From: an uncultured Bacteriovorax sp.
GTDB taxonomy: Bacteria; Bdellovibrionota; Bacteriovoracia; Bacteriovoracales; Bacteriovoracaceae
DNA length: 64,000 nucleotides
Direction of reading: 5' to 3'
Assembly (NCBI GenBank): GCA_946481315.1
Contig: CAMLMH010000002.1
Location: 186,001 to 250,000 of the forward strand
Numbering within the stretch: the stretch's first letter is position 1; every line of letters begins with the position of its first letter. Under the pieces are notes generated by a model. That model did no database searches. It saw nothing but the letters and a program-made list of their open reading frames with translations, and had not been told where the DNA came from. The position numbers were made by a program, and so were the translations under genes. Shown piece by piece: positions 54,330 to 62,967 of this stretch.

Positions 54330-55781
54330 ATGCAGAGGATGATTTCTAAAGAAATTCATACAACCAAAAAGGGCGGAGAGTTCCTTACAGATCTTCTGCG
54401 TGGTGAAGTTTTCTTTTCTTTTCACGGAAAAGCCGAATGCGCGGGAATCTTCCTAAAAAAATCTGATCTGACGAGCACCGTTTTGGAGCAGGTGTGGGAC
54501 AAAATAGTCTCCCTGTTTCCGGAATGCCGTCAGATGGAAGTTAAAATTATCGCCAATGCCTCACCCCTGGAAACAGTGGCGCATTTTCTGACTGCTAAAG
54601 GTTGTACTCAGCTTAAAAAAATAGAAAAGGCTGGGGTGCTGGAAGTTGTTTTTCTTCCAGTTATGAACAAAGTCAGAATCGCTATCGAAAAAGCACCGAT
54701 CATCGAGAAGACTCCATTCAGCGTACCTGACACAAAAAGTAAGAAGAAAATCCTCATCGTGGATGATTCCAAAACTATCCGGAATATACTGCATAAAATT
54801 TTTACCAGCGATTCCGTCTTTGAAGTGTGTGCAATGGCCGAACGTCCGTCAGAAGTTGAAGCGCTGATTGAAAAGCATCGTCCTGACCTCATCACACTCG
54901 ATATTCATATGCCGGAAATGGATGGCGTACAGCTTTTAAAACAAATTGCTCCAAAGTATAAAATACCGACAATCATGATTTCATCGATCAGTATGGCAGA
55001 AGGACCGCTGGTTCTTGAAGCATTAGAAAACGGTGCAATTGACTATATTCAGAAACCGGAAATTTCTGAGCTGGAAAAAGTTACTCCGCTTATTCTGGAA
55101 AAGGCACGGACAGCGGTCATGGCCAAAACCAGTAAGGAAGGACGTAATACACGGGCAAAAACAAAACTGACCGATAAGGGTAACCTCGATTCTCTGGTGG
55201 TTTTAGGTTCATCAACAGGTGGTACAGAAGCGATCAGGGAAATCCTGACAGCACTGCCGGATCAAATACCACCAATGCTGATTGTTCAGCATATTCCTGC
55301 AGTTTTTTCGGCAGCCTTTGCCAAGAGAATGAACGACCTCTGCGCTTTTGAAGTTAAAGAAGCTGTTAACGGAGATGAGGTCATAAAAAACCGGGTTCTT
55401 ATTGCACCGGGCGGAATGCAGATGCGGATGGTTCATAAAAACGGTAAAACATTTGTAGAAATTACCGATGATGAGCCGGTCAATCGATTTAAACCATCTG
55501 TAGACTATTTATTTTATTCCGTAGCTAAAAATCTCTATACCAATACTGTTGCTGTCATTTTAACTGGTATGGGAAAAGATGGCGCTAAAGGAATGCTGGA
55601 ACTCCAGAAACTGGGTGTTCATACGGTAGCCCAAGACGAAGCAACTTCAGTTGTTTTCGGAATGCCTAAAGAGGCCATCGCCATCGGGGCCGCTCAGCAC
55701 GTAGAAGCCATCCATGATATAGCATTAAGGATTACTTCTTTGACCCATCAAAATACACACAAGCATCGGGGAATTGCATGA
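54330..55781 (+). CDS. cheB: CheD-like - receiver - CheB methylesterase fusion
   Basis: A 483-residue protein. The C-terminal CheB methylesterase/deamidase is intact: GSSTGGTEAIREIL (catalytic Ser), QHIPAVFSAAF (His), GMGKDGAKGM (Asp). Before it lies a receiver at about 138-258 (LIVDDSKTIRN, phosphoacceptor in LDIHMPEMDGV). The first 125 residues look like a degenerate CheD (MEVKIIANAS, then EKAGVLEVVFLP), without the catalytic cysteine and histidine motifs. It follows the CheR fusion by 8 bases. The receiver overlap with the next gene is 4 bases. Confidence 0.9.
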   Translation: MQRMISKEIHTTKKGGEFLTDLLRGEVFFSFHGKAECAGIFLKKSDLTSTVLEQVWDKIVSLFPECRQMEVKIIANASPLETVAHFLTAKGCTQLKKIEKAGVLEVVFLPVMNKVRIAIEKAPIIEKTPFSVPDTKSKKKILIVDDSKTIRNILHKIFTSDSVFEVCAMAERPSEVEALIEKHRPDLITLDIHMPEMDGVQLLKQIAPKYKIPTIMISSISMAEGPLVLEALENGAIDYIQKPEISELEKVTPLILEKARTAVMAKTSKEGRNTRAKTKLTDKGNLDSLVVLGSSTGGTEAIREILTALPDQIPPMLIVQHIPAVFSAAFAKRMNDLCAFEVKEAVNGDEVIKNRVLIAPGGMQMRMVHKNGKTFVEITDDEPVNRFKPSVDYLFYSVAKNLYTNTVAVILTGMGKDGAKGMLELQKLGVHTVAQDEATSVVFGMPKEAIAIGAAQHVEAIHDIALRITSLTHQNTHKHRGIA

Positions 55782-56173
55782 AGAAAGTTCTGATCATCGA
55801 TGATGAAATCGAAATTCGAGATCTCCTCGCTGACTATTTCCGGCGTGAATTTAAATTAGAAGACTTCACTTTTGCAGCTGATGGCTTTGAAGCTTTTACC
55901 GAAACCAGTTTACAAACTTTTGATCTCATCTGCCTGGACCATATTATGCCTCATTGTAATGGTGACCAGTTCTTGTCTGCGTTAAGAGAAAAATCCGGCC
56001 CCAACCAAAAAACAGTCGTTGTCATGATTTCAGGTCATATACCAGAACTACCTTCTGAGATTAAATCTATGGATGCGACCTATTTCCTGGAAAAACCTGT
56101 AGATTTTGAAAGGCTTGGAAGATACGCAAAAATAAGTTTCCGCAAAGAGCATGGTTTCAAAAAAGTAAGTTAA
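55778..56173 (+). CDS. Single-domain response regulator
   Basis: A 131-residue receiver protein. The acidic pair is VLIIDDEIEIRDLL, the phosphoacceptor lies in LICLDHIMPHCNGD and the conserved Lys in FLEKPVDF. It overlaps cheB by 4 bases (ATGA) and closes the operon. It could be the CheY-like output or a phosphate sink; the divergent CHCNGD region (Cys next to Gly) differs from classical CheY. Confidence 0.85.
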   Translation: MKKVLIIDDEIEIRDLLADYFRREFKLEDFTFAADGFEAFTETSLQTFDLICLDHIMPHCNGDQFLSALREKSGPNQKTVVVMISGHIPELPSEIKSMDATYFLEKPVDFERLGRYAKISFRKEHGFKKVS

Positions 56174-56194
56174 GAATTAATTTGAGAGTTAAAG

Positions 56195-56270
56195 TGGTAG
56201 GCGGTATAGGATTCGAACCTACGACCATCACGATGTCGACGTGATGCTCTACCAACTGAGCTAACCGCCT
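56195..56270 (-). tRNA. tRNA-Val(GAC), with C at position 33
   Basis: A full cloverleaf of 76 bases including an encoded CCA end. Acceptor AGGCGGT pairs with ACCGCCT, D-stem GCTC/GAGC, anticodon stem TCACG/CGTGA with loop TCGACAT, T-stem GTAGG/CCTAT with loop TTCGAAT. The anticodon is GAC (Val, reading GUC and GUU). Position 33, almost always U, is C in this sequence. A strong promoter precedes it on the minus strand. Confidence 0.93.
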
Positions 56271-56283
56271 AGAAGAGAAATCC

Positions 56284-56312
56284 ATCATAAAGTTTTGCTG
56301 CTTTTCTGTCAA
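56284..56312 (-). promoter_or_regulatory. Promoter of tRNA-Val
   Basis: TTGACA (56307-56312 read on the minus strand) and TATGAT (56284-56289), 17 bases apart. The likely start point is only a few bases before the tRNA at 56270. Confidence 0.8.
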
Positions 56313-56378
56313 ATCGTAATCCATCGCAAAAACGATTTTTCTCGTGCCTAGCCGTTCACAAGTCTTTATAGTTAGTCC

Positions 56379-58028
56379 ATGCAAAAAAATCGTTTGTCCT
56401 GGGCCTTTGTCCGGCTTTTATGGGAACAGCTTAAAGAGTTTAAGATCTATTATTTTTTCGGCATACTCTGTCTGATCTTCACCCATAAAATTCAAAGTGA
56501 ACTTCCATTTCTGGCCAAGCGGCTGGCAGATTATATCTCCGGTAATGGACCGGAGATAAAGCCACTTCTGTTTTTTCTCTGTGCTGTAGGAATTATCCTG
56601 TTCCGGACAACTTCCCGCATATTGTTTTTTTATCCGGCCAGGCTGCTGCAAAAGTTTCTTCGACTTGAACTACTCTCAAAACTTGAGACCAGTACCCCAC
56701 AAAGGTTTCGCCACCTGAGTGCTGGACAGTTGTATCAATATCTTTCCGGTGACATTGATCAGATTAGGGCCTTGCTGGGGTTCGTAGGACTTCAAGGGGG
56801 AAATTTTGTCATTGCCCTTCTTGTTTTGATACCCCGAATGATTAGTTTTAATGCCCGGTTACTGCTTGCCTTGATTCCAATGCTGATGAGTTTCGTCATT
56901 TTTACCATTGTTGTGAACAAAAATAAAAAATACTTCAAACTCACGCAGGAGATGCAGGGAGAAGTCCAGAACCTGATTATGGAAACCTATATTGGAAAAA
57001 GAACTATAAAAAATTTCCATGCCGAAGAATCTTTTAATAAGCTCTTCTCTGAACTCTCACTTAAAGAACTTTATTATTTTTACAAGTCGAGTGTCGGTCT
57101 CTCTATTACATTTCCTTTGATTACTCTGGGAGTAGGTCTCTCACTTCTCTGGGGAGCAATGATTATCCGGCAAGAGAATCTTGGTGCCTCGACTCTCATT
57201 CTTTTTTCTGGTTTTATTTTTTTGTTTATGGAGCCAATGGGATATCTTTCATGGATTGGTGTTGTCGTATCCCGCTCCAGTGCTTCCTGGACGCGCCTAA
57301 AGGAATTAAACGTTACTCTCTCAACTGCTATCGAGGCGGAAAATAAACTAAAAAATTTAAACTCCACCCCTGTTTCCCATGTTTTTCATCTTCCTTATTG
57401 GGAAGGGGACTTTACACTCGAAATAAAAAATAATGCATGGAACGTGATTGTGGCTAAAACGGGCCATGGAAAAAGTGAGCTGCTTTTAAAACTTGCCGAA
57501 ATCCTGCGCATGCAGGGTAAAGACATTTCGCTTGTTGCCCAGGATCCTTATATCTACAACGATTCTATTGAACGCAATATTTTCCTTGGTCGAAAAGAAT
57601 CAGCTGCAGAAAGAGAAAGCGCAAAAAAATTTCTGAAAATTCTCGGTCTGGATTATCTGGAATCCGACTTGGAACTGCTGATGAAAATGGAAGTGGGAGA
57701 AAATGGAAAACGCTTGTCCGGCGGGCAGGCCAAAAGGCTCAGTCTTGTACGCAGCCTGATGAGTGGCGCAGAAATTCTTATTTGGGATGATCCTTTTTCT
57801 TCTGTTGATCTTATTCTTGAAAAAGAAATTATTGGCGAAATGCGGGCTCAGAACGTCATGCAGGGGCGTACAGTTATTCTGACCAGTCATCGACTCTCAA
57901 CTGTCAAAAACTCAGATTATGTTGTTTTTCTTGATAAAGAAGCCGGTGTTGTTGAAAAGGGTGAAGTGAATAAAATATTAAGCGGGCAAAGTAAGACATA
58001 TGAATATTTCCGAAAACAAATGGTTTAA
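56379..58028 (+). CDS. ABC exporter half-transporter, subunit 1
   Basis: A 549-residue fused membrane/ATPase protein with about six helices (residues 20-300) and a C-terminal ATPase: Walker A AKTGHGKSELL, signature LSGGQAKRLS, Walker B LIWDDPFSS, H-loop LTSHR. The residue after the Walker B Asp is Asp, where the catalytic Glu is normally found. The start has no clear ribosome binding site; a -10-like TATAGT lies 7 bases ahead, so a leaderless message is possible. It overlaps its partner by 29 bases and forms a heterodimer with it. Substrate unknown. Confidence 0.87.
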   Translation: MQKNRLSWAFVRLLWEQLKEFKIYYFFGILCLIFTHKIQSELPFLAKRLADYISGNGPEIKPLLFFLCAVGIILFRTTSRILFFYPARLLQKFLRLELLSKLETSTPQRFRHLSAGQLYQYLSGDIDQIRALLGFVGLQGGNFVIALLVLIPRMISFNARLLLALIPMLMSFVIFTIVVNKNKKYFKLTQEMQGEVQNLIMETYIGKRTIKNFHAEESFNKLFSELSLKELYYFYKSSVGLSITFPLITLGVGLSLLWGAMIIRQENLGASTLILFSGFIFLFMEPMGYLSWIGVVVSRSSASWTRLKELNVTLSTAIEAENKLKNLNSTPVSHVFHLPYWEGDFTLEIKNNAWNVIVAKTGHGKSELLLKLAEILRMQGKDISLVAQDPYIYNDSIERNIFLGRKESAAERESAKKFLKILGLDYLESDLELLMKMEVGENGKRLSGGQAKRLSLVRSLMSGAEILIWDDPFSSVDLILEKEIIGEMRAQNVMQGRTVILTSHRLSTVKNSDYVVFLDKEAGVVEKGEVNKILSGQSKTYEYFRKQMV

Positions 58029-59772
58029 ATTTTTTGTTTTTAAAGGCTCACGGCTGATACTGGCATTAGTTCTGCTTTGTCTTGTCATTTCTGCCGTTCT
58101 GGGATCGATCACACCCCGGCTGGTGACCAATCTGGCGAGCACTTACAGTGATGAAATTGCTTTTAAAGGTTCTTTGCTGGCCCTTTTTTTTAATTTTATT
58201 TCTGTTTATATAAACAGAGTTGTCTATCAGCTTGCAGTTAATAAATATGTACGTATGCTTATTCAATTCGCCCGTACTGAAACGTATGGACGATGGTTAT
58301 CCTCTCATGAACTGGACACTGAAAAATATCCTCAGGGGGAAGTTCTCTCGCGGATTATGTCAGATACTGAGGCCATTCGTGACTTAATTGCATCCGGATC
58401 TTTTGCCATTTTCATAGATTTATCATTTGTTGTCTCGTGCCTGATTGGTTTTATCACCATTGAAAAATTCACGGGTTTTTTTATTGCGGGAACAGAAGTT
58501 ATTGCGACAATTCTCCTGATCTGGGGCAGCCAGTTGATGCGCGATCAATTTATGAAACTACGAAATGCTCAGGCCCGGGTAAACCGGGTAACCGCCAATG
58601 TCCTGGGTGGTTTTCACCAGATGTTTTACACCCGCCATGACAGTTATGCTTCAGTAAAATCTGCAGAAGCATTTGAGGATTTTCTGGAAAAACAACATCG
58701 GGTTAATACAATGGACGCCACATATTACGCGCTGGCTGAATCACTTTATCCTGTTCTTCTTGCGTTGGTTATATTTGTTTTTCCTTATTCTGGGTTAACG
58801 GAAGCAGCTTTGATCTTTGCCATCGTTGACTTGATTCAGCGTTCGATTAACCCCATTAAAGAAATTTCCGGAAAAATAGCCAATATTCAGCGTGCCGCTA
58901 CCGGTATAGACAGAATTCAGCATTTTTTAAGCGACATTCCTGAAAGATCTCGTATCGATGAAATGAACATGCCGGGTGAAGTCCCGCAAGTGAGATTAAA
59001 AGAATTTAACGTAAATATTGCCTATTTTGAATTCCCCAAAAAGAAAAATACAGAGGTGAGCGGAGGGCAGCACTTCTCTCTGCAAAAAATTGAATTTCAG
59101 GGACTACCCGGTCAGCTCATTGGAATTGTGGGATTGTCAGGTTCGGGAAAATCCACACTACTTAACATTCTTGCCGGAAACATTCTCGCCCCACAGGCCC
59201 AAGTCGAATTGCGGATGCAGGGTATTCAAGGTGAATACACTCTGGCGCTTAAAAACCTCGATGAGTATCGACGTGAAATTAGTATTGTATCGCAGGAATC
59301 GCATATTTTCACCGAATCTTTACTTTTTAATATAACCCTGAAGCGGGACTGTTCAGATGCCGAAATCGCTCATTTTGAAAAAGAGTGGGAACGACTGCAA
59401 AATGATATACCTTACCTGAAAACAATGGGTCTCAATACTCATGAAAGGATTAATCCCGGTAAACTTTCATTGGGGCAAAAGCAATTACTGGCCGGTGTTC
59501 GCGCATGCTATCTGAAAAAAAATGTCGTTTTTTTTGACGAGATTTCTTCCGCCCTGGACTCAGAACTTGAACTCGCCTTGCGTGAATGTATTTTACTCAT
59601 CCAGGAAGTCTCACTCACTATTATTGTCGCTCATCGGGTTGAAACCATCATAAACGCTGATCAAATATTGGTTATGAACAAAGGCCGACTAGTAGGATCA
59701 GGAAAACATGCAGACCTAATCAGCACATCTTCGGTCTATCAGGAATTCATCCGGGAACTATCGCATTCTTGA
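58000..59772 (+). CDS. ABC exporter half-transporter, subunit 2
   Basis: A 590-residue partner of the preceding subunit, with the same membrane (six helices, about 10-300) and ATPase layout: Walker A GLSGSGKSTL, signature LSLGQKQLL instead of LSGGQ, Walker B VVFFDEISSALD with the catalytic Glu, H-loop VAHR. Its Walker B is canonical and its signature degenerate, the reverse of subunit 1. An insertion before Walker A (about 320-370) is enriched in charged residues. It is read from the same transcript. Confidence 0.87.
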   Translation: MNISENKWFKFFVFKGSRLILALVLLCLVISAVLGSITPRLVTNLASTYSDEIAFKGSLLALFFNFISVYINRVVYQLAVNKYVRMLIQFARTETYGRWLSSHELDTEKYPQGEVLSRIMSDTEAIRDLIASGSFAIFIDLSFVVSCLIGFITIEKFTGFFIAGTEVIATILLIWGSQLMRDQFMKLRNAQARVNRVTANVLGGFHQMFYTRHDSYASVKSAEAFEDFLEKQHRVNTMDATYYALAESLYPVLLALVIFVFPYSGLTEAALIFAIVDLIQRSINPIKEISGKIANIQRAATGIDRIQHFLSDIPERSRIDEMNMPGEVPQVRLKEFNVNIAYFEFPKKKNTEVSGGQHFSLQKIEFQGLPGQLIGIVGLSGSGKSTLLNILAGNILAPQAQVELRMQGIQGEYTLALKNLDEYRREISIVSQESHIFTESLLFNITLKRDCSDAEIAHFEKEWERLQNDIPYLKTMGLNTHERINPGKLSLGQKQLLAGVRACYLKKNVVFFDEISSALDSELELALRECILLIQEVSLTIIVAHRVETIINADQILVMNKGRLVGSGKHADLISTSSVYQEFIRELSHS

Positions 59773-59819
59773 GTAAATAAAGTTATCCTTTTAAGCATTA
59801 GCAATAATGAGGTGAAATA

Positions 59820-60878
59820 ATGAAAAAGTTTCTTGCATCCAAACGTAATGTCTTTGTCAGTTTTTCAGCGGCGATCGTGCTGTTGATTGCCTGTCAAAAA
59901 ACAGTCGAATCAAAACCTAATTACATTTTTAAACCGGCTCCATCTCAGGATGTCGTGGCCAAGATTAACGGGGAGCCAATTCTTGAAAAAGATTTTATCA
60001 CAGGAATAGAAGGCGACATTTACGAAGCCGAAATGAAGGTTTACGAAATTAAATTTGCCCGTCTACAAAGTATGATTATGGAGAAGCTGATCAACTCTGA
60101 TCCCAATAAAAAAGATCTGACTAATGATCAGTTCGTCGATCAATATATCGCTAAAGGAATCAAGATTACTGATGCTGACATTGAAAAATTTATTAAAGAA
60201 CGTCAAATTCCTAAAGAGCAGGTAAATGGAGAGATCCGTCAGCGTATTGTCGATTATCTGACAATGGAAGCTAAGAAAAAGGCCATGGATAAATGGATTG
60301 CTGATAAGACAAAAAAGAACCCGGTTGAAATTTACATTAAAAAGCCATCTCTTCCGGTTTTTGATGTAAAAGTAGGAGAAGCACCGTTTAAAGGCGGAGC
60401 CGATGCAAAAGTAACCATCATTGAATTTTCCGATTTCCAGTGCCCATTTTGTTCAAAAGGCGCTCAGATACTAACAGACATCGAAAAAAAATATGGTAAT
60501 AAAGTTAAAATTGCTTTCAAAAACTATCCTCTGCCTTTTCACTCTCAGGCCAAAGGAGCTGCCGTAGCTGCTCTCTGTGCTAATGAGCAAGGATCAAAAA
60601 ATTTCTGGAAAATGCATGATGCTATGTTTGCTGACCAGACTAAACTGGACCTGGATAACCTGAAAGCAACTGCTAAGAAAATCGGTCTTAAAGATGTTGA
60701 TTTTAACAAATGCCTGGATGAAAACCGTCATATGGCCAGAGTAGAAGCTGACATGGCCGAAGGTCAGGCCGTGGGAATTAAATCGACTCCAACCTTTTTT
60801 GTTAACGGTAAGTTAGTAACCGGGGCTCAGCCTCTGGAAGTTTTCTCTGAAATTATAGACGAAGAATTGGCTAAATAA
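59820..60878 (+). CDS. Lipoprotein with SurA-like N-domain and DsbA-type thioredoxin domain
   Basis: A 352-residue protein with a lipobox-like LLIAC at residues 21-25. Residues 40-165 resemble the N-terminal helical part of SurA/PpiD-type chaperones (VVAKINGEPILEKDF). Residues 190-350 form a DsbA/thioredoxin domain with active site DFQCPFCSKG and cis-proline STPTFF, plus two more cysteines (LCANEQ and KCLDEN). It would act as an oxidase or isomerase in the periplasm, attached to a membrane. A good ribosome binding site (GAGGTGAAATAATG) precedes it. Confidence 0.82.
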   Translation: MKKFLASKRNVFVSFSAAIVLLIACQKTVESKPNYIFKPAPSQDVVAKINGEPILEKDFITGIEGDIYEAEMKVYEIKFARLQSMIMEKLINSDPNKKDLTNDQFVDQYIAKGIKITDADIEKFIKERQIPKEQVNGEIRQRIVDYLTMEAKKKAMDKWIADKTKKNPVEIYIKKPSLPVFDVKVGEAPFKGGADAKVTIIEFSDFQCPFCSKGAQILTDIEKKYGNKVKIAFKNYPLPFHSQAKGAAVAALCANEQGSKNFWKMHDAMFADQTKLDLDNLKATAKKIGLKDVDFNKCLDENRHMARVEADMAEGQAVGIKSTPTFFVNGKLVTGAQPLEVFSEIIDEELAK

Positions 60879-60894
60879 TACTCGATCGTTTTGC

Positions 60895-60919
60895 GCGGGC
60901 ATGGGAAACTAATGCCCGC
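60895..60919 (+). terminator. Terminator-like hairpin after the DsbA-type gene
   Basis: GCGGGCAT and ATGCCCGC pair perfectly around a 9-base loop, but the following bases (CTCTTAATCG) hold only a weak T-run. It could still end transcription or stabilise the 3' end. Confidence 0.4.
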
Positions 60920-60943
60920 CTCTTAATCGCACCTCCCATACAC

Positions 60944-60949
60944 TATAAT
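60944..60949 (+). promoter_or_regulatory. Candidate -10 (TATAAT) for the coiled-coil gene
   Basis: An exact TATAAT 45 bases before the ATG at 60994. The -35 region has only a weak TCTTAA at the right distance, so the promoter is uncertain. Confidence 0.35.
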
Positions 60950-60993
60950 TAACCTAAGGCTTTCTCCCCTAATCGAGAAGGGCATAGGATTAT

Positions 60994-62916
60994 ATGGACG
61001 TCAGAGATGTAGCTCAAAAAATTGATCAGGCACGTGACCGTTATCGTGAAGCACAGGAAGAACTTCGTTCTTCTTATGATAAAAACGTCGATGATCTGAA
61101 AAACACATTCCAGGCACGAGAAAAAAAGCAGGCGAAAAATTTCCAGGAGCAAAAACTAAAGCTGGAAGAGCAAAATCTTGTCAATAATGAACACTATAGC
61201 GAAAAAACAAAAGAAACGATCGCAAAAAAACAGGAAGATTTTAAGAACCGACTTCGTGACAACACTTCCAAATTTGAGAACGAAAGAAATAATATTAAAC
61301 TCGATTTTAAAGAGAAACTGGACACTCTAAGTGATTCTTATAAGAAAAGTTTTGAAGAGAAAAATCGTTTTAACGAACAAACTAAAAAGATCATGGGCGA
61401 GCGATATAAAGCTGCCAATGAACGATATTCAAATGAATTTAATGAAAAAGTGTCCAATATCGAAGAACGTTCAAAACAGCAGGACATAAGGGCCCGGCAG
61501 CACGATAAAGAAGAGCGTTCTGAGTTAGCAGAAAAGTTTGGAAGTGATCTGGAAAATATGCGGCTCAGTAACAATGAGCAGAAATTCAAAGAAGTTTCCC
61601 GCTTGCGTGGCGATATTGAAAATTTAAGAACTTCATTTGATCGTGAAAGGGATATGATGACCGAACAGCAGGAAGAACGTGTTGCTGAAATGGTTAAAAA
61701 TAAAAATAAAGAGATCCAGGACAATCACCAGAATTTTAAAACTCTGCAGGAAGATATACGTCAGAAAAACCTGGCTACGCAAGAACGTGAAGCTTTGGGA
61801 CATAAGATTGAATCCAAGCAACTGGAAGATAAATTTAATGAAGAGCTACATAATATCCAGCGTGTAGCTACTCAAAAAATGAAAGGCGGAACTCAGGCCG
61901 ATAATCTTAACGATGAACTTCGTCAGACGAAATCTAGTTATGAAAACCGTCTGCAAACTGCCCGTAAAGAACTGGAAGCGACGAACAGAAAAAACACCGA
62001 AAAAGAGCTTTTCGTAGACAAAGCTTATCGTGAAAAACTTAAAAATGCTAAGACCGCCAGTGTCGAAAAGATGGAAAAGAAAGATCATCAGGCGGCTGAG
62101 AATCTTAAAAAAACTGTTTATGAATTGCGGGATAAAAATAATTCGGTGATAGAACGTTACAAAGGGGAAGTTGCTACCACAAAGCATAATGCAGAAGAGC
62201 AGATTAATAGCCTGGATGAGAAGAACACGAATCGTTTTAAAGAACAGCGTATTGAGTTCGGTAAAGTTGTTAACACAATGAACGAAAAAAATATGAACAC
62301 GATCGCATCTCTTAAAGAAGATTTTTCGAAAGATAAGTCAGAATCCATTGAACGTTCTAAAAAAGAATTTAATGATGAAAAAATCAACATGAAGAATGAG
62401 TTTTATCGCCAGATAAACCTGAAAGAAGCCAATTATGAGCAACGATTGGCAGAAATGGAAAAGCAGACCAGCAAGATAATAGAAAATTATGAAAATAGAA
62501 TTTCTCAGATTGTCCGTAAGGCCGATAAAGAAGTTGAGGCAATTAAATCAACTGAAGAAGAACGCAAGATAAAAGAGGCGCAGGCACAGCAAATCTCATT
62601 TGAGAATATGCAGAAAGCTCACCGAACTGAATTGCTTCAGTTGCGTGATAAGTATGAAAATGTGGTGGCCAAAACACGCATCCAAAATGAGCAACAACTT
62701 ACTCACGTGGTCCAGAAATATGAAGACCAATTAGATCGAGAAAGAAAAGAAAGCCAGAAAGAACTCTCAATTAAGCTAAGTGAAGCCCAGGCTCAGTTAG
62801 AACGTCTTTTCCGCAGTTCAGAACAGGAAAAAGAGAGTATCCGAGCACAAAGCGAGGCGAAGATAGAGAATCTAAAACTTGCAGCATTGGCACAAGAGAA
62901 TTCAAAAAAAGCATAA
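60994..62916 (+). CDS. Long coiled-coil protein, possible filament-type (Ccrp-like) protein
   Basis: A 640-residue protein that is almost wholly coiled coil: dense in Lys, Glu, Asn, Gln and Arg, with no proline, cysteine or tryptophan seen, no signal peptide and no membrane segment. A short break (KMKGGTQ) lies near residue 295. Long helical rods like this form filaments in bacteria; Bdellovibrio has the intermediate-filament-like protein Ccrp, which supports cell shape. This could be its counterpart, by resemblance only. It lies just before the pyruvate kinase gene with a 51-base gap. Confidence 0.75.
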   Translation: MDVRDVAQKIDQARDRYREAQEELRSSYDKNVDDLKNTFQAREKKQAKNFQEQKLKLEEQNLVNNEHYSEKTKETIAKKQEDFKNRLRDNTSKFENERNNIKLDFKEKLDTLSDSYKKSFEEKNRFNEQTKKIMGERYKAANERYSNEFNEKVSNIEERSKQQDIRARQHDKEERSELAEKFGSDLENMRLSNNEQKFKEVSRLRGDIENLRTSFDRERDMMTEQQEERVAEMVKNKNKEIQDNHQNFKTLQEDIRQKNLATQEREALGHKIESKQLEDKFNEELHNIQRVATQKMKGGTQADNLNDELRQTKSSYENRLQTARKELEATNRKNTEKELFVDKAYREKLKNAKTASVEKMEKKDHQAAENLKKTVYELRDKNNSVIERYKGEVATTKHNAEEQINSLDEKNTNRFKEQRIEFGKVVNTMNEKNMNTIASLKEDFSKDKSESIERSKKEFNDEKINMKNEFYRQINLKEANYEQRLAEMEKQTSKIIENYENRISQIVRKADKEVEAIKSTEEERKIKEAQAQQISFENMQKAHRTELLQLRDKYENVVAKTRIQNEQQLTHVVQKYEDQLDRERKESQKELSIKLSEAQAQLERLFRSSEQEKESIRAQSEAKIENLKLAALAQENSKKA

Positions 62917-62967
62917 TCAATGTTAATCTTGTTGTAGACCAAATAGTGGACTAACCCAGGATTACTC

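Noticed and set aside
61338..61724. 128-codon minus-strand frame opposite the coiled-coil gene
   Set aside because: Serine- and phenylalanine-rich sequence expected from the antisense of Lys/Glu/Asn-rich codons; not a real gene.
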